This document shows, piece by piece, positions 16,924-25,438 of a stretch of DNA of 64,000 nt. The notes under the pieces were generated by a model. The model ran no database searches. It saw only the letters and a program-made list of their open reading frames with translations, and was not told the origin of the DNA. The stretch's first letter is position 1. Every line of letters begins with the position of its first letter. Position numbers and translations under genes: made by a program. The DNA is taken from the NCBI RefSeq assembly GCF_000321415.2, contig NC_019902.2, forward strand, positions 1,054,001 to 1,118,000, written 5' to 3'. Source of the stretch: Thioalkalivibrio nitratireducens DSM 14787 (GTDB taxonomy: Bacteria > Pseudomonadota > Gammaproteobacteria > Ectothiorhodospirales > Ectothiorhodospiraceae).

Positions 16924-17340
16924 ATGAGGCAGAAAATAGTTCTCATTTCTTGTGTAAGCCAAAAATTGCCTCATCGAGCAAAGGCAAGAGATCTGTATGT
17001 GAGTACGCTCTTTAAACTCAATCTCAAATATGCAAATAGTTTGAGCCCAAATGAAATCTATGTTCTTTCCGCAAAACACGGGCTTTTGGAATTAGAGCGA
17101 GAACTTGAGCCATACGAGCAAACACTCAACAATATGCGAACCGCTGATATCAAAGAGTGGGCAAACAACGTCTTGCGGCAATTTAGGTCCGTTGCCTCTT
17201 TGGAAGAAGCGGAGTTCATATTTCTTGCTGGCGATAAATATCGAAAATATTTGTTGCCACACATCAAAAATGCTGTTGTCCCCCTCGAAGGGCTACGAAT
17301 TGGCGAACAGCTCCAGCGCCTCAAGGATCTGACTGCATGA
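16924..17340 (+). CDS. DUF6884-family protein, cassette gene 1
   Basis: 138 residues, clearly AT-richer than the flanking genome, which points to recent acquisition. VLISCVSQKLPHRAKARDLY at the N-terminus and IYVLSAKHGLLELERELEPYEQTL are the conserved DUF6884 features (Ser-Cys near 9-10; AKHG near 50-53). DUF6884 is loosely similar to the YaaA fold, but I know no established biochemical role. The stop overlaps the start of the next gene (ATGA at 17337-17340), so the two are translationally coupled and probably act together. Confidence 0.75.
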   Translation: MRQKIVLISCVSQKLPHRAKARDLYVSTLFKLNLKYANSLSPNEIYVLSAKHGLLELERELEPYEQTLNNMRTADIKEWANNVLRQFRSVASLEEAEFIFLAGDKYRKYLLPHIKNAVVPLEGLRIGEQLQRLKDLTA

Positions 17341-17972
17341 GCAAGGAATGTGAGGCCATACATGTATTAGCCAGAAAGCTTGAAAGGCATAACTTCCCTT
17401 TTTCTGAATCACATATCCCGGTAAATGGAATCTATATCTTGTTTGAAAAAGGGGAGCATGGCCATGGTGGAGAGCGCATAGTTAGAATAGGCACTCATAC
17501 GGGAGAGAAGCAACTCCGCTCTAGGCTTAAACAGCACTTTCTAAATGAGAACAAGGACAGGAGCATCTTTAGAAAACACATCGGTCGCTCATTACTCAAC
17601 CAGAGCAATGATCCGTTTCTTGAGTTCTGGGAATTGGATCTTACGACTAGAAAGGCCAAGGATAAGTATGCACATTTAATTGACTTTGAGTATCAAAAAT
17701 CAATCGAATTTCGCGTCAGTCAGCATATTCAAAGCAACTTCTCATTTTGCGTGTTTGAGGTAAATGATAAGACAGAAAGACTAGAAATGGAATCAAAGAT
17801 AATTTCTACCGTTTCATGGTGCAAGAACTGTGGACCATCAGAAAACTGGCTTGGCAACTATTCCCCAAAACAGAAGATCGCGGAAAGTGGTCTGTGGTTG
17901 GTTAATGAGCTATATAAAACACCCTTTGATGCTTCGGGTATTGAAGGTTTTTCAGAGATAATAAAGGGCTAA
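17337..17972 (+). CDS. GIY-YIG-like nuclease, cassette gene 2
   Basis: 211 residues, low GC. GIYILFEKGE (31-40) and RIVRIGTHTG (47-56) form a GIY...RIG pair, followed by basic residues R61 and R63 and H67 in LRSRLKQHF. Later come Glu150/152 (ERLEMESKII) and Asn in NWLGN (170-174), the right order for a GIY-YIG active site. A two-gene low-GC cassette of nuclease plus unknown protein resembles defence modules found in sedentary integrons; that role is inference. A plain endonuclease or restriction-like gene is the alternative. Confidence 0.6.
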   Translation: MSKECEAIHVLARKLERHNFPFSESHIPVNGIYILFEKGEHGHGGERIVRIGTHTGEKQLRSRLKQHFLNENKDRSIFRKHIGRSLLNQSNDPFLEFWELDLTTRKAKDKYAHLIDFEYQKSIEFRVSQHIQSNFSFCVFEVNDKTERLEMESKIISTVSWCKNCGPSENWLGNYSPKQKIAESGLWLVNELYKTPFDASGIEGFSEIIKG

Positions 17973-18049
17973 CAATCACATGCACTCGGACAGCAAAAAG
18001 CGTCGCTCGTTCCTCGCTCTGCTTTTTGCTGCCGGTGATGCGTGGTGTT
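17967..18049 (+). repeat. attC site of the DUF6884/GIY-YIG cassette
   Basis: It begins GGCTAACA over the stop codon and ends GTGTTATCG. Between are long inverted arms: CAGCAAAAAGC pairs with GCTTTTTGCTG, flanked by CACATGCACTCGG and CCGGTGATGCGTG. Length about 83 bases. This is a standard attC architecture. The group II intron begins directly behind it. Confidence 0.85.
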
Positions 18050-20060
18050 ATCGCGCCGAGCAAAGCTCGGCGTATCTTGCGGGGTGGAAGTCCCCGTCGG
18101 GTAAGGGTTAGCCACCCACCCGTATCGAGTCTTGGACCTGTGGCGGAGTAAAGGAGGACGAACAAGGCAGGTTAAGCGTAGACAGAGAATCCTGTAGGCC
18201 ACAGGGGTGATCGCGCACCCTGAAGTGCTGGTACAGCTTCGACAAGCTCAGTTCCGGGCGCCGAGGGTTTTAACGCACACCGAAGGCAACACAGAAGCAC
18301 CCGTCAAGGCGAGGGTGTGGAGGTCCGGCGGAGTCCACAGGTCGTGGCTGCGAGGCAAGAGATACGTCGTAGAACTCGGGAAGCCCCGATGGGCTCCTGG
18401 ACGGACTTGCCACCGACAGGGCATGCGGTTATTGAGGCACGCAAGGGGAAACCCGGAGACAGGGTTAGACCGAAGCCTAAAGCGGTGGGATGGGAGTCTG
18501 GACCAGGGAGGGCGCTGGAAGGCGTCCGTATGCGCTTGGGGTGTCTTATGGGGCATAGTAGTCGGCGGTCGGGAAAGCCGGCCACAGGGCGAAGGACCCC
18601 ACGGAAGTACGTAGCCCGCAAAGGAAACTCGATGCCGGACACAGACGGACTGGGAGTACACGAGCCAACCGCCCTGCGGGGAATAGCCATGCGGGCGCGC
18701 GCCCGTAAGGACCACCGTTTTCGGGATTTATACCGGGAACTGAACGCCGAACTCCTGCACGCATGCTGGCGCGATCTGAACAAGAACGCGGCCAGTGGTG
18801 TGGATCGGATGACGGCGCAGGTGTACGAGACAGGACCTCGACACCCGCATACAGGACCTGGTGGAACGCCTGAAGACGAAGCGCTACCGGACCAAGCTGG
18901 TCCGACGCTGTTACATCCCCAAGGAGAACGGCCAGGAACGGGCGCTGGGGATACCGGCTCTGGAAGACAAGCTGGTGCAGCTCGCCTGCGCCAAGCTGCT
19001 GACGGCCATTTACGAGCAGGATTTTCTGCCTGTGAGCTATGGTTATCGGCCGGGTCGGGACGCCAAGGAAGCGGTGGGAGACCTGGGGTTCAATCTGCAA
19101 TATGGCCGGTTCGGGCATGTCGTGGAAGCGGACATACAAGGCTTCTTTGATCATCTTGACCATGACTGGCTGCTGCGGATGCTGGCCCTGCGGATCGACG
19201 ACCGGGCCTTTCTGCACCTGATTCGCAAATGGCTGAAGGCGGGGATTCTGGATACGGACGGGCAGGTGTTGCACCCGGACGCCGGGACTCCGCAAGGCGG
19301 CATCGTTTCTCCGATTCTGGCCAACGTGTACCTGCACTATGCGCTGGATCTCTGGTTCGAGCGGGTGGTGCGGCCGCGTTGTCGCGGCCAGGCGCTGCTC
19401 ATCCGCTATGCGGATGATTACGTCTGCGCGTTCCAGTATCGCGAGGAAGCCGAGGGGTTCTACCGGGTTCTGCCCAAACGGCTGGCGAAGTTCGGCCTGG
19501 CCGTGGCACCGGAGAAGACCCGCATCCTGCGCTTCAGCCGATTTCATCCCGGGCTGCCTCGGCGGTTTGCGTTTCTCGGCTTCGAGCTGTACTGGAGTCG
19601 GGATCGCCGCGGCGACCTGCGGGTGATGAAGCGCACGGCGCGCAAGCGTCTGCAACGCGCCAAGCAGCGGATCAAGGAGTGGATCAAGGGCCATCGGCAC
19701 TTGCCGGGGCGCCGGTTCATCCGGGAGTTGAACCGGAGATTGGGGGGGGCACTACAACTACTATGGGCTGCGCAGCAACGAGCAGGCGTTGCACAGCTTC
19801 TACCAGTGGGCGATCGGCTGTGCCTTCAAGTGGCTGAATCGTCGCGGTGGCAAGCGGAGCAGCTTCACCTGGGCCCAGTTCAATCGGGCGCTGAAGCGGT
19901 TGGGTGTCGCCTTCCCCCGAACCACGGAGAGACAGCACGCGCATGTGGCCTTTACGTAAGGGAACGTCCGTCGCGAAAGCGAGTACGACCGAGGAACCGG
20001 ATGCGGGAAAACCGCACGTCCGGGACTGTGCCGGGGGCGCCGGGTAACCGGTGTTCCTAC
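18050..20060 (+). mobile_element. group II intron inserted behind an attC
   Basis: The segment starts right after the attC with a structured, non-coding 580-base 5' region (stems such as GCCGAGC-AAA-GCTCGGC and GGGGTGGAAGTCCCC). It then encodes a reverse transcriptase/maturase and ends in a domain V-like stem (GGAACCGGATGCGGG-AAAA, then CCGCACGTCC) and a domain VI-like stem (CGCCGG-GTAA-CCGGTG) finishing CCTAC at 20060. A second copy of this 3' end at 24450-24587 diverges just after the following GGCGGA, which fixes the 3' boundary. The 5' boundary is approximate. Group IIC-attC introns are known to use attC sites; the class here is not certain. Confidence 0.78.
18632..19959 (+). pseudogene. 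ltrA: group II intron reverse transcriptase/maturase, two frameshifts
   Basis: ATG at 18632 follows AAGGAA. The N-part FRDLYRELNAELLHACW...NAASGVDRM is in one frame to about 18830. The RT core is in the next frame: QERALGIPALEDKLVQ, SYGYRPGRDAKEAV, VEADIQGFFDHLDHDWLL, GTPQGGIVSPILANVYL and the catalytic LIRYADDY. A G8 run near 19741 shifts the frame again before the maturase tail (HYNYYGLRSNEQALHSFYQW ... HVAFT-stop). The two breaks leave no full-length protein unless they are sequence errors; the G8 run is a likely place for one. Confidence 0.88.
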
Positions 20061-20091
20061 GGCGGAGGCGCAATTGACCCACCCGAAATCA

Positions 20092-20103
20092 GGGGGGGGG
20101 GGG
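20092..20103 (+). repeat. G12 homopolymer upstream of the lactonase-like gene
   Basis: Twelve consecutive G between the intron 3' end and the start at 20117. It could change length by slippage and alter translation initiation, or be an assembly artefact. Confidence 0.5.
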
Positions 20104-20116
20104 CGAATAGGGAGAA

Positions 20117-21037
20117 ATGTCACGAATGACCGAGAAACATAGCCCTATTGGAGGACTGCACGTTTTTTCTACGGGTACCGGGAGCATCCACACGGAACAT
20201 CGATATGGAACCAGACTCCCGCAGATGTGGTGGGTCCTGTTCTCGCGCAACTGGGTCGAAGTGCCACTCAACGTCTTTGTGCTCGAGCATCCCAAAGGTT
20301 TGATTTTATTCGATGCCGGGCTGGATACAGCCGTGCTGACGAACCCGACGTATGTGGATAGCCGTATCGGGCGTTTTTTTATGCGCAGGTTGTTTCGGCT
20401 CAAGATGCGAGCAGAGGAGACGATAACAAACAAGCTTGCGGGTTTGGGGTTCGACGCCGCCGACGTCCGCAAGGTCGTCGTCTCGCACTTGCACTTTGAT
20501 CATGTCGGAGGCATTGCAGAGGTCCCGCAGGCAGATCTTCTTGTCAGTCGCAACGAGTGGGCTCAACTCTCCGGGCCTCACCCGGAGAGAGACTTCATCT
20601 TCGGGGAGCATGTGCAGCGTCCCGGCGCCCGGTGGCAGGTCGTGGATTTCGAGCACACTCATGATCCTCTCCTGGCACCGTTTGGAGGCTGTCATGACGT
20701 CATGAATGACGGTTCGCTGATCCTACTGCCGACGCCTGGGCACACGCCAGGGTCGATTTCCATGCTGGCAAGAATCAAGGGCAGAGCACCAGTGCTGCTG
20801 ATCGGTGACCTGGCGTACGAAGCGGAGTTGCTGATGAAGGATCAACTACCTGGTACGGGAAACAAGGCTCAACTTATTGACTCGTATGAAAAGGTACGTG
20901 ACCTCAAGCAGCATTTGCCGGAGCTCGTTATCTTGCCGTCGCATGACTTCGCGGCTCAGGAGTACTTGTCGTCCAGTCCCGCCCAACAAGGTGCTCCAGC
21001 CGACCGCTCAACCGCTGCGCGGTTCAGCGTCGGCTGA
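20117..21037 (+). CDS. metallo-beta-lactamase-fold hydrolase, AHL-lactonase-like (cassette)
   Basis: 306 residues. The zinc motif is VVVSHLHFDHVGGIAE (HxHxDH), followed by the downstream His in LPTPGHTPGSIS and the bridging Asp in LLIGDLAYEAE. N-terminal VPLNVFVLEHPKGLILFDAGLD resembles AiiA-type N-acyl-homoserine lactonases, so quorum-signal hydrolysis is a reasonable guess; other lactones or thioesters are possible. The last about 20 residues are encoded by the attC, as is common for cassette genes. The start is at 20117 or at 20126 (MTEKHS); the upstream GGGAG suits the second better. Confidence 0.78.
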   Translation: MSRMTEKHSPIGGLHVFSTGTGSIHTEHRYGTRLPQMWWVLFSRNWVEVPLNVFVLEHPKGLILFDAGLDTAVLTNPTYVDSRIGRFFMRRLFRLKMRAEETITNKLAGLGFDAADVRKVVVSHLHFDHVGGIAEVPQADLLVSRNEWAQLSGPHPERDFIFGEHVQRPGARWQVVDFEHTHDPLLAPFGGCHDVMNDGSLILLPTPGHTPGSISMLARIKGRAPVLLIGDLAYEAELLMKDQLPGTGNKAQLIDSYEKVRDLKQHLPELVILPSHDFAAQEYLSSSPAQQGAPADRSTAARFSVG

Positions 21038-21051
21038 GCGCTACGTTGGGC
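20981..21051 (+). repeat. attC site of the lactonase-like cassette
   Basis: GCCCAAC (20981-20987) and GTTGGGC (21045-21051) are perfectly complementary end cores. The inner part AAGGTGCTCCAGCCGACCGC / GCGTCGGCTGAGCGCTAC is palindromic. Length 71 bases. This is a textbook attC of the 70-bp class common in Pseudomonas and Xanthomonas integrons. Confidence 0.95.
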
Positions 21052-21093
21052 TTCGTGCCCCGAAGCACTAGATTTCTTTCAAGGAGCAAGCTT

Positions 21094-22005
21094 ATGAAAG
21101 CAGTTCCTCCACTCGTTCTCGTCGCCGGGCTGGCGCTTGCCGCGCCGACGATAAATGCCTCCGGTGCCGGTGAGAAGAGCTATACACCGCATAGCGTCAC
21201 CGCTCCGGATGACGTCACGCTGTCCGTGCAGGAATGGGGCAACTCGGAGGGTCAGACTATTCTGTTCATCCACGGATTTAGCCAGGCGCATATGAACTGG
21301 GAGCAGCAGGTTGAGGATCCGGAGCTTGCCAAGGAATTCCGGATGATCACTTTCGACCTGCGTGGTCACGGCATGTCGGACAAGCCCGAGGAGGCGGGTT
21401 ATTATCGGGACAGCAAGCGGTGGGCCGGTGATGTGGCGGCCATCATCGAGAACCTGGATCTGGTGGATCCGGTGCTCGTGGCTTCTTCGATGGGTGGACG
21501 CGTCGTCGGCGACTACGTGGCCTATTACGGTGAAGCAGGGATCGGCGGGCTCATGTTCGTCGGTGCGATCCTCATGGATGACGCAGCCCGGTGGTTCGGG
21601 CCAGCTACCAAGCATCTGGTGCCCATGACCTCGGCGGACCTGGGTACGGCCATCGACGCGACCAAGCACTTTATCGATAGCTTTTTCGTGAACGCGCCGT
21701 CCGAGGATGAGGTTCGCACCTTGATTGCCTACAACATGATGACACCGCGCCATGTTCGCAAGGCGCTGCTCGGTCGGGAGGCGGATTACGAAAGGCATTG
21801 GCGCGAGCTCACCGTGCCGGTGCTCCTCTTTCATGGCGTCGAGGATCAGGTCATCGAATTGGGAATGTCTGAAAGTGCCGCCGAGCTGATCGAGCACGCG
21901 CAGACGTCGTACATAGATGGCATTGGCCATCTCCCTTTTCTGGAGGTCCCAGAACGGTTCAATACCAAGCTTGCGGAGTTCGTCCGGAAAGTCGGGGAAG
22001 ATTGA
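21094..22005 (+). CDS. secreted alpha/beta hydrolase (cassette)
   Basis: 303 residues. ATG at 21094 follows AAGGAGC (21081-21087). A Sec signal peptide is clear (PPLVLVAGLALAAPTINASG). The hydrolase core has TILFIHGFSQAHMNWEQQ (oxyanion strand), TFDLRGHGMSDKP, the nucleophile elbow ASSMGGRV, and the late Asp (GVEDQVIELG) and His (GIGHLPFLEVP). An esterase, lactonase or haloperoxidase-like enzyme is possible. Together with the preceding lactonase-like cassette it may degrade signals or esters outside the cytoplasm. No attC is seen after it; the ISKra4-like element begins 64 bases past its stop. Confidence 0.82.
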   Translation: MKAVPPLVLVAGLALAAPTINASGAGEKSYTPHSVTAPDDVTLSVQEWGNSEGQTILFIHGFSQAHMNWEQQVEDPELAKEFRMITFDLRGHGMSDKPEEAGYYRDSKRWAGDVAAIIENLDLVDPVLVASSMGGRVVGDYVAYYGEAGIGGLMFVGAILMDDAARWFGPATKHLVPMTSADLGTAIDATKHFIDSFFVNAPSEDEVRTLIAYNMMTPRHVRKALLGREADYERHWRELTVPVLLFHGVEDQVIELGMSESAAELIEHAQTSYIDGIGHLPFLEVPERFNTKLAEFVRKVGED

Positions 22006-22170
22006 TGCGGATCTGGACGTCGCGCTGTCGATGGGACTCGATGCGAATAAGACCTCATGTTACCGTGAATGGGGAGCATTACGCTTTTGTCCCGGCAGAG
22101 TTCCGGTGCTGGACATCTGGGCCGGCGTTGAGTAGGGTGGCGCTGGAGACAACCGCCCACGGGAAACGCG

Positions 22171-23056
22171 ATGCCCCCAGTCCGCACCCCTGCCGCGTTT
22201 TTGCGGCCATGTCGTCGAGGAACCGCACACGGATTTGATCCAGGGGCTGGTCGCCCGCTATCCCGGGCTCAGCCGCACGGAACTGGCCGCGACCGCCTGT
22301 GAGCTGCTGGGATGGCTGCGCGCCAACGGCAAGCCGAAGACCGTCGAGTGCAGGGCCTTCCTCGACACCCTGGAGGAACAGCAGCGGATCGTGCTGCCGG
22401 CGCGGCGGCAGAAGCGGGCCAAGCGGGTGGCCGTGGCGATCGCCACCGAGGACCGGCCGGCGCCGGTGCCGATCCAGGGGCCGCTCGCGGCGCTCGGTCC
22501 GCTGCAGCTGCACGCGGTCACCAGTGCCGAGCAGCGCCGCCAGTGGCGCGCTTTGGTCGAGCAGCATCACTATCGGGGGCATCGCATTCCCTTTGGCGCC
22601 CATCTGCGCTATCTCGCCGTGTCCGCGCAGGGGGTGGTCGGCTGCCTGCAATACTCGAGCCCCGCCTGGCGGCTGCAGGGCCGGGATCGCTGGATCGGCT
22701 GGAGCGACGCGCAGCGCCAGGAACGCTTGCAGCATGTGCTGTGCAACAGCCGGTTTCTGATCCTGCCCTGGGTGCAGGTCCCGAACCTGGCGAGCCACCT
22801 CCTGGCCCGGGGTGCCCGGCAGGTGGTGGCGGACTGGCCAGCGCAGTATGGTGTCACCCCCTGGCTGCTCGAAACGCTGGTGGACTCCCGCTTTCGCGGC
22901 GCCTGCTATCGGGCCGCCAACTGGATGGCGCTGGGTGAGACCACCGGCCGCGGCCGCGACGACCGCCGCCACCGCCGTCATGGCGCCGCGCCCAAAAGCG
23001 TGTGGCTCTATCCCCTGCACCGGCACAGCCGGCGCTGGCTGCGCGGGGAGGGCTAG
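22171..23056 (+). pseudogene. DUF4338 (DruA-like) IS passenger, N-terminal frameshift
   Basis: Main frame 22235-23056. HHYRGHRIPFGAHLRYLAVS, GCLQYSSPAW, IGWSDAQRQERLQHVLCNSRFLILP and SRFRGACYRAANWMALGETTGRGR are the DUF4338 core known from IS elements and from DruA of Druantia defence. The second IS copy at 41647 shows that the true start is MPQSAPLPRFC; here one extra C near 22175 (five C instead of four) shifts that start out of frame. The protein could only be made from an internal TTG or GTG. In this IS context it is more likely a transposition accessory than an anti-phage gene. Confidence 0.7.
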
Positions 23057-23059
23057 GCG

Positions 23060-24441
23060 ATGGGCTGCGCTGCCGCACGGGTGCTGGAGTTCGACCCGCT
23101 GGAGGAGGTCCGCCGCATGGCTCATGAACAACTCGATCAATGGCTGGAGCAGATGCGGCCCCTGTTCGAACAGGAAAAGCCGCCCACGCTGCTGGAGCTG
23201 AGCCAGCATTTCACCCGCACCCGCCCGCAGCTGCTCGGTGGCGTGCTGCAATCGCTGGCCGATGCGCTCTACGCCCATCTCCAGGACCAGCGCCAGGCCC
23301 CCTGTCCGTGCTGCGGCAAAACGATCCGGCGCAAGCGCCGGGATCCCAAGCGCTGCAACACCCTGCAGGGGCCGGTCGACCTGGAACGCGGCTACTTCTA
23401 CTGCACCGATTGCCGGGTCGGCTTTCACCCGCTGGATCAGGCGATGGAACTCAGCCGCGCCTTTCACCAGTACGACGTCGAGGAAAAGGTCCTCAAGCTG
23501 GCCACCGAGATGCCCTACGAACGCGCGGCGGAGCTGGTCAGCGATCTGACCGGCGTGCCGGTCAGCAACCGCCATGCGCATCAGCGGGTCGAGCAGGTGG
23601 TGCAGCTCGCCGACCTGGAAACCGTGATTCCCGATCGCCAGGAAATCCGCCGACGCATCGCGCAGGCGAAGAAGGATCCCGACGACCGGCCGGTGCTGGT
23701 CGTGGCGCTGGACGGCGCCCATGCCCCGACGCGGTCCCGGGCCAAGCGCAACACTAAACGCGGGCCGGGCAAATGGCGCGAGGTCAAAGGCGTGCGCCTC
23801 TACCTGGCGCCGGAAGACGGCCGTATCGTTCCGCTGGCCAGTTGGCACCAGATCCAGGATGCCGAAGCCATGAAACAGGATCTCCAGCAGATCGCCGCCC
23901 GCATCCCGCAGGACCAGGTGCGCATCGCCTTGCTGGGCGACGGCGCGGCCTGGGTCTGGAACACGCTCGAGACCTGCTTCCCCGAAGGCCGGCCGGTCCT
24001 CGACTACTACCACTGCGCGGAACACGTCCACAAAGTGGCCGATGCCCACTACGGGAACTGCGCCCGGGCCATCGAATGGGTGGAAGCCACCCTGGCGCGG
24101 CTGGCCGCGAATCAGGTCGACGCGGTGATCTGGGGCCTGCAACGGCTCCAGGCCGATGCGTTCGCCCGAGCCGAGATCGACAAGCTCATCACCTACCTGC
24201 AGAACCACCGCCAGCGCATCGACTACGACGCCTGCAAGGCCGAAGGCCTGCCGATCGGCAGCGGCGCGATCGAATCGGCCAACAAGTTCATCAGCCACGC
24301 CCGGCTGAAGCGCTCCGGTGCCTGGTGGCAAACGGCAACGGCATGCTGCGCCTGCGCTGCGCGCTGTACAACGGCACTTTCGACCGGGTGTTCCAGAAAT
24401 ATCGGTCGCAGAAGGTCAGAATTTTAGGGACAAAAGCGTAA
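23060..24441 (+). pseudogene. ISKra4-family transposase with C-terminal frameshift
   Basis: About 455 residues. An N-terminal zinc region (PCPCCGKTIRRKRRDPKRCNT, FYCTDCRVGFHPLDQ) is followed by the DDE part: VVALDGAHAPTRSR, LLGDGAAWVWNTLETCFPEG with DYYHCAEHVHKVADA, and GSGAIESANKFISHARLK. Near 24325 the frame is lost after GAWW; the expected tail (NGNGMLRLRCALYNGTFDRVFQ) continues in the next frame to the right inverted repeat. The truncated form still has the DDE residues, so activity is uncertain. Confidence 0.85.
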
Positions 24442-24449
24442 TGCTCCCC

Positions 24450-24587
24450 CACGGAGAGACAGCGCGCGCATGTGGCCTTTACGTAAGGGATCGTCCGTCG
24501 CGAAAGCGAGTACGCCCGAGGAACCGGATGCGGGAAAACTGCACGTCCGGGACTGTGCCGGGGGCGCCGGGTAACCGGTGTCCCTAC
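24450..24587 (+). mobile_element. 3' remnant of a second group II intron copy
   Basis: Almost identical to 19923-20060: the maturase tail coding sequence (CATGTGGCCTTTACGTAA), the domain V-like stem and the domain VI-like stem, ending CCCTAC. It abuts the right end of the ISKra4-like element, so the rest of this intron was removed or displaced by the IS. The exon after it (GGCGGAGCTTTC) leads into the VOC cassette gene. Confidence 0.85.
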
Positions 24588-24612
24588 GGCGGAGCTTTCA
24601 GGGAGAGGCACT

Positions 24613-24990
24613 ATGACAACGGACCTGCTCGGTAGTGTTCCAGTGCTGCATATCTCCAATGCGGAGCGAAGCTGTGAGTTCTATTGCAACAAACTCGGCT
24701 TCCAGAAGAACTGGCAGCACCAGTTCGAACCAGGGTTTCCGTTGTTTGTCTCCATTAGCCGTGGGTCGGTCACCTTCTTCCTCACCGAGCATCCAGAGAG
24801 CAGCGCTGGGGCGTTCGTCTATATTCATGCGGAGGATGTGGACGCGCTAGCGCAGGAGCTTCAGGCGCGCGGAGTGACTCTCGGGCAGGGGCCGGTGAGC
24901 CAGCCTTGGGGCATGAGGGAGATACAGCTTGAGGATCCTGATGGAAACCGCTTGCGGTTCGGGCAGGACATCGAAGAGAAAATAAGCTAA
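24613..24990 (+). CDS. VOC/glyoxalase-fold protein, bleomycin-resistance-like (cassette)
   Basis: 125 residues, one VOC domain. VPVLHISNAERSCEFYCNKLGFQ begins the first beta-alpha-beta-beta-beta unit and EIQLEDPDGNRLRFGQ ends the second. FVYIHAEDVDALAQELQARGV is typical of the Glo-EDI/BRP antibiotic-binding subgroup. It may bind or modify a small toxic compound; the substrate cannot be read from sequence. GGGAGAGG (24600-24607) precedes the ATG. An attC overlaps its 3' end, so it is an integron cassette. Confidence 0.85.
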   Translation: MTTDLLGSVPVLHISNAERSCEFYCNKLGFQKNWQHQFEPGFPLFVSISRGSVTFFLTEHPESSAGAFVYIHAEDVDALAQELQARGVTLGQGPVSQPWGMREIQLEDPDGNRLRFGQDIEEKIS

Positions 24991-25042
24991 CACGTCGGTG
25001 GAGCCGATGGCCGGATGCCCGCGGCTCACCTCTGCGTTAGCG
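24985..25042 (+). repeat. attC site of the VOC cassette
   Basis: AGCTAAC (24985-24991) pairs with GTTAGCG (25036-25042) except at the last base. Inside, GGTGGAGCCG...CGGCTCACC forms a clean stem. Length 58 bases. The following 94-nt repeat begins at the TT of the right core. Confidence 0.88.
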
Positions 25043-25130
25043 TGAAAATACGCTGCCCGAGAATCGTATCTCTCTGATTCATAATCGTAGTTTCATCCTT
25101 CGGGGTGCCTCGCGGCCGAGGGCATGAAAG
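25037..25130 (+). repeat. 94-nt non-coding unit, second copy of 14564-14657
   Basis: Same length and nearly the same sequence as the copy inside vapC: TTAGCGTGAAAATACGC, an AT-rich middle, then CATCCTTCGGGGTGCC and CGCGGCCGAGGGCATGA. It starts at the attC crossover point and ends before TTAGC, so it has cassette-like edges but no gene. Confidence 0.8.
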
Positions 25131-25145
25131 TTAGCCGGGCAAGCC

Positions 25146-25174
25146 TTGACGCCGTGGCGTTATGACGCTACAGT
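25146..25174 (+). promoter_or_regulatory. sigma70-type promoter of the CopG/RelE module
   Basis: TTGACG, a spacer of 17 bases, then TACAGT, 31 bases before the antitoxin ATG. Spacing is ideal and both hexamers are near consensus. Confidence 0.6.
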
Positions 25175-25204
25175 GCTAAGATGTCAGCATATGTGGAGAC
25201 TGCC

Positions 25205-25438
25205 ATGAGCGAGACATCGAAGCGTTCTACGGTTTATTTTGACCCTCAGTTACACGCGGCGCTGCGGCTGAAAGCTGCGCATACGCATCGATCGTTATCA
25301 GATATCGTCAACGATGCTGTTCGTGCGGCATTGGCTGAGGATCAGGAAGATTTGGCGGCGTTCGAGGAACGGGGTTCTGAGCCAACCATGAGCTATGAGG
25401 CTTTGCTGGACGATTTGAAGGCTCATGGCAAACTATAA
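25205..25438 (+). CDS. CopG/RHH antitoxin
   Basis: 77 residues: STVYFDPQLHAALRLKAAHTHRSLSDIVNDAVRAALAE is a ribbon-helix-helix DNA-binding domain, followed by an acidic tail (EDQEDLAAFEERG) that would wrap the toxin. The ATG at 25205 follows GGAG by 6 bases and suits the family better than the earlier ATG at 25181. It overlaps the toxin gene by 14 bases. Confidence 0.88.
   Translation: MSETSKRSTVYFDPQLHAALRLKAAHTHRSLSDIVNDAVRAALAEDQEDLAAFEERGSEPTMSYEALLDDLKAHGKL

Larger units (their letters stand above)
22069..24449 (+). mobile_element. ISKra4-like insertion sequence with DUF4338 passenger
   Basis: Bounded by perfect 23-bp inverted repeats (22069-22091, starting GGGGAGCATTACGC, and 24427-24449). 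It carries a DUF4338 gene and an ISKra4-type transposase gene. The left 0.4 kb recurs at 41547-41955 as a truncated second copy. No target duplication is visible, so one flank may have been rearranged. Confidence 0.9.

Noticed and set aside
22079-24331. 750-codon minus-strand frame in the ISKra4-like element
   Set aside because: Antisense to the transposase and DUF4338 genes, with no recognisable motifs.
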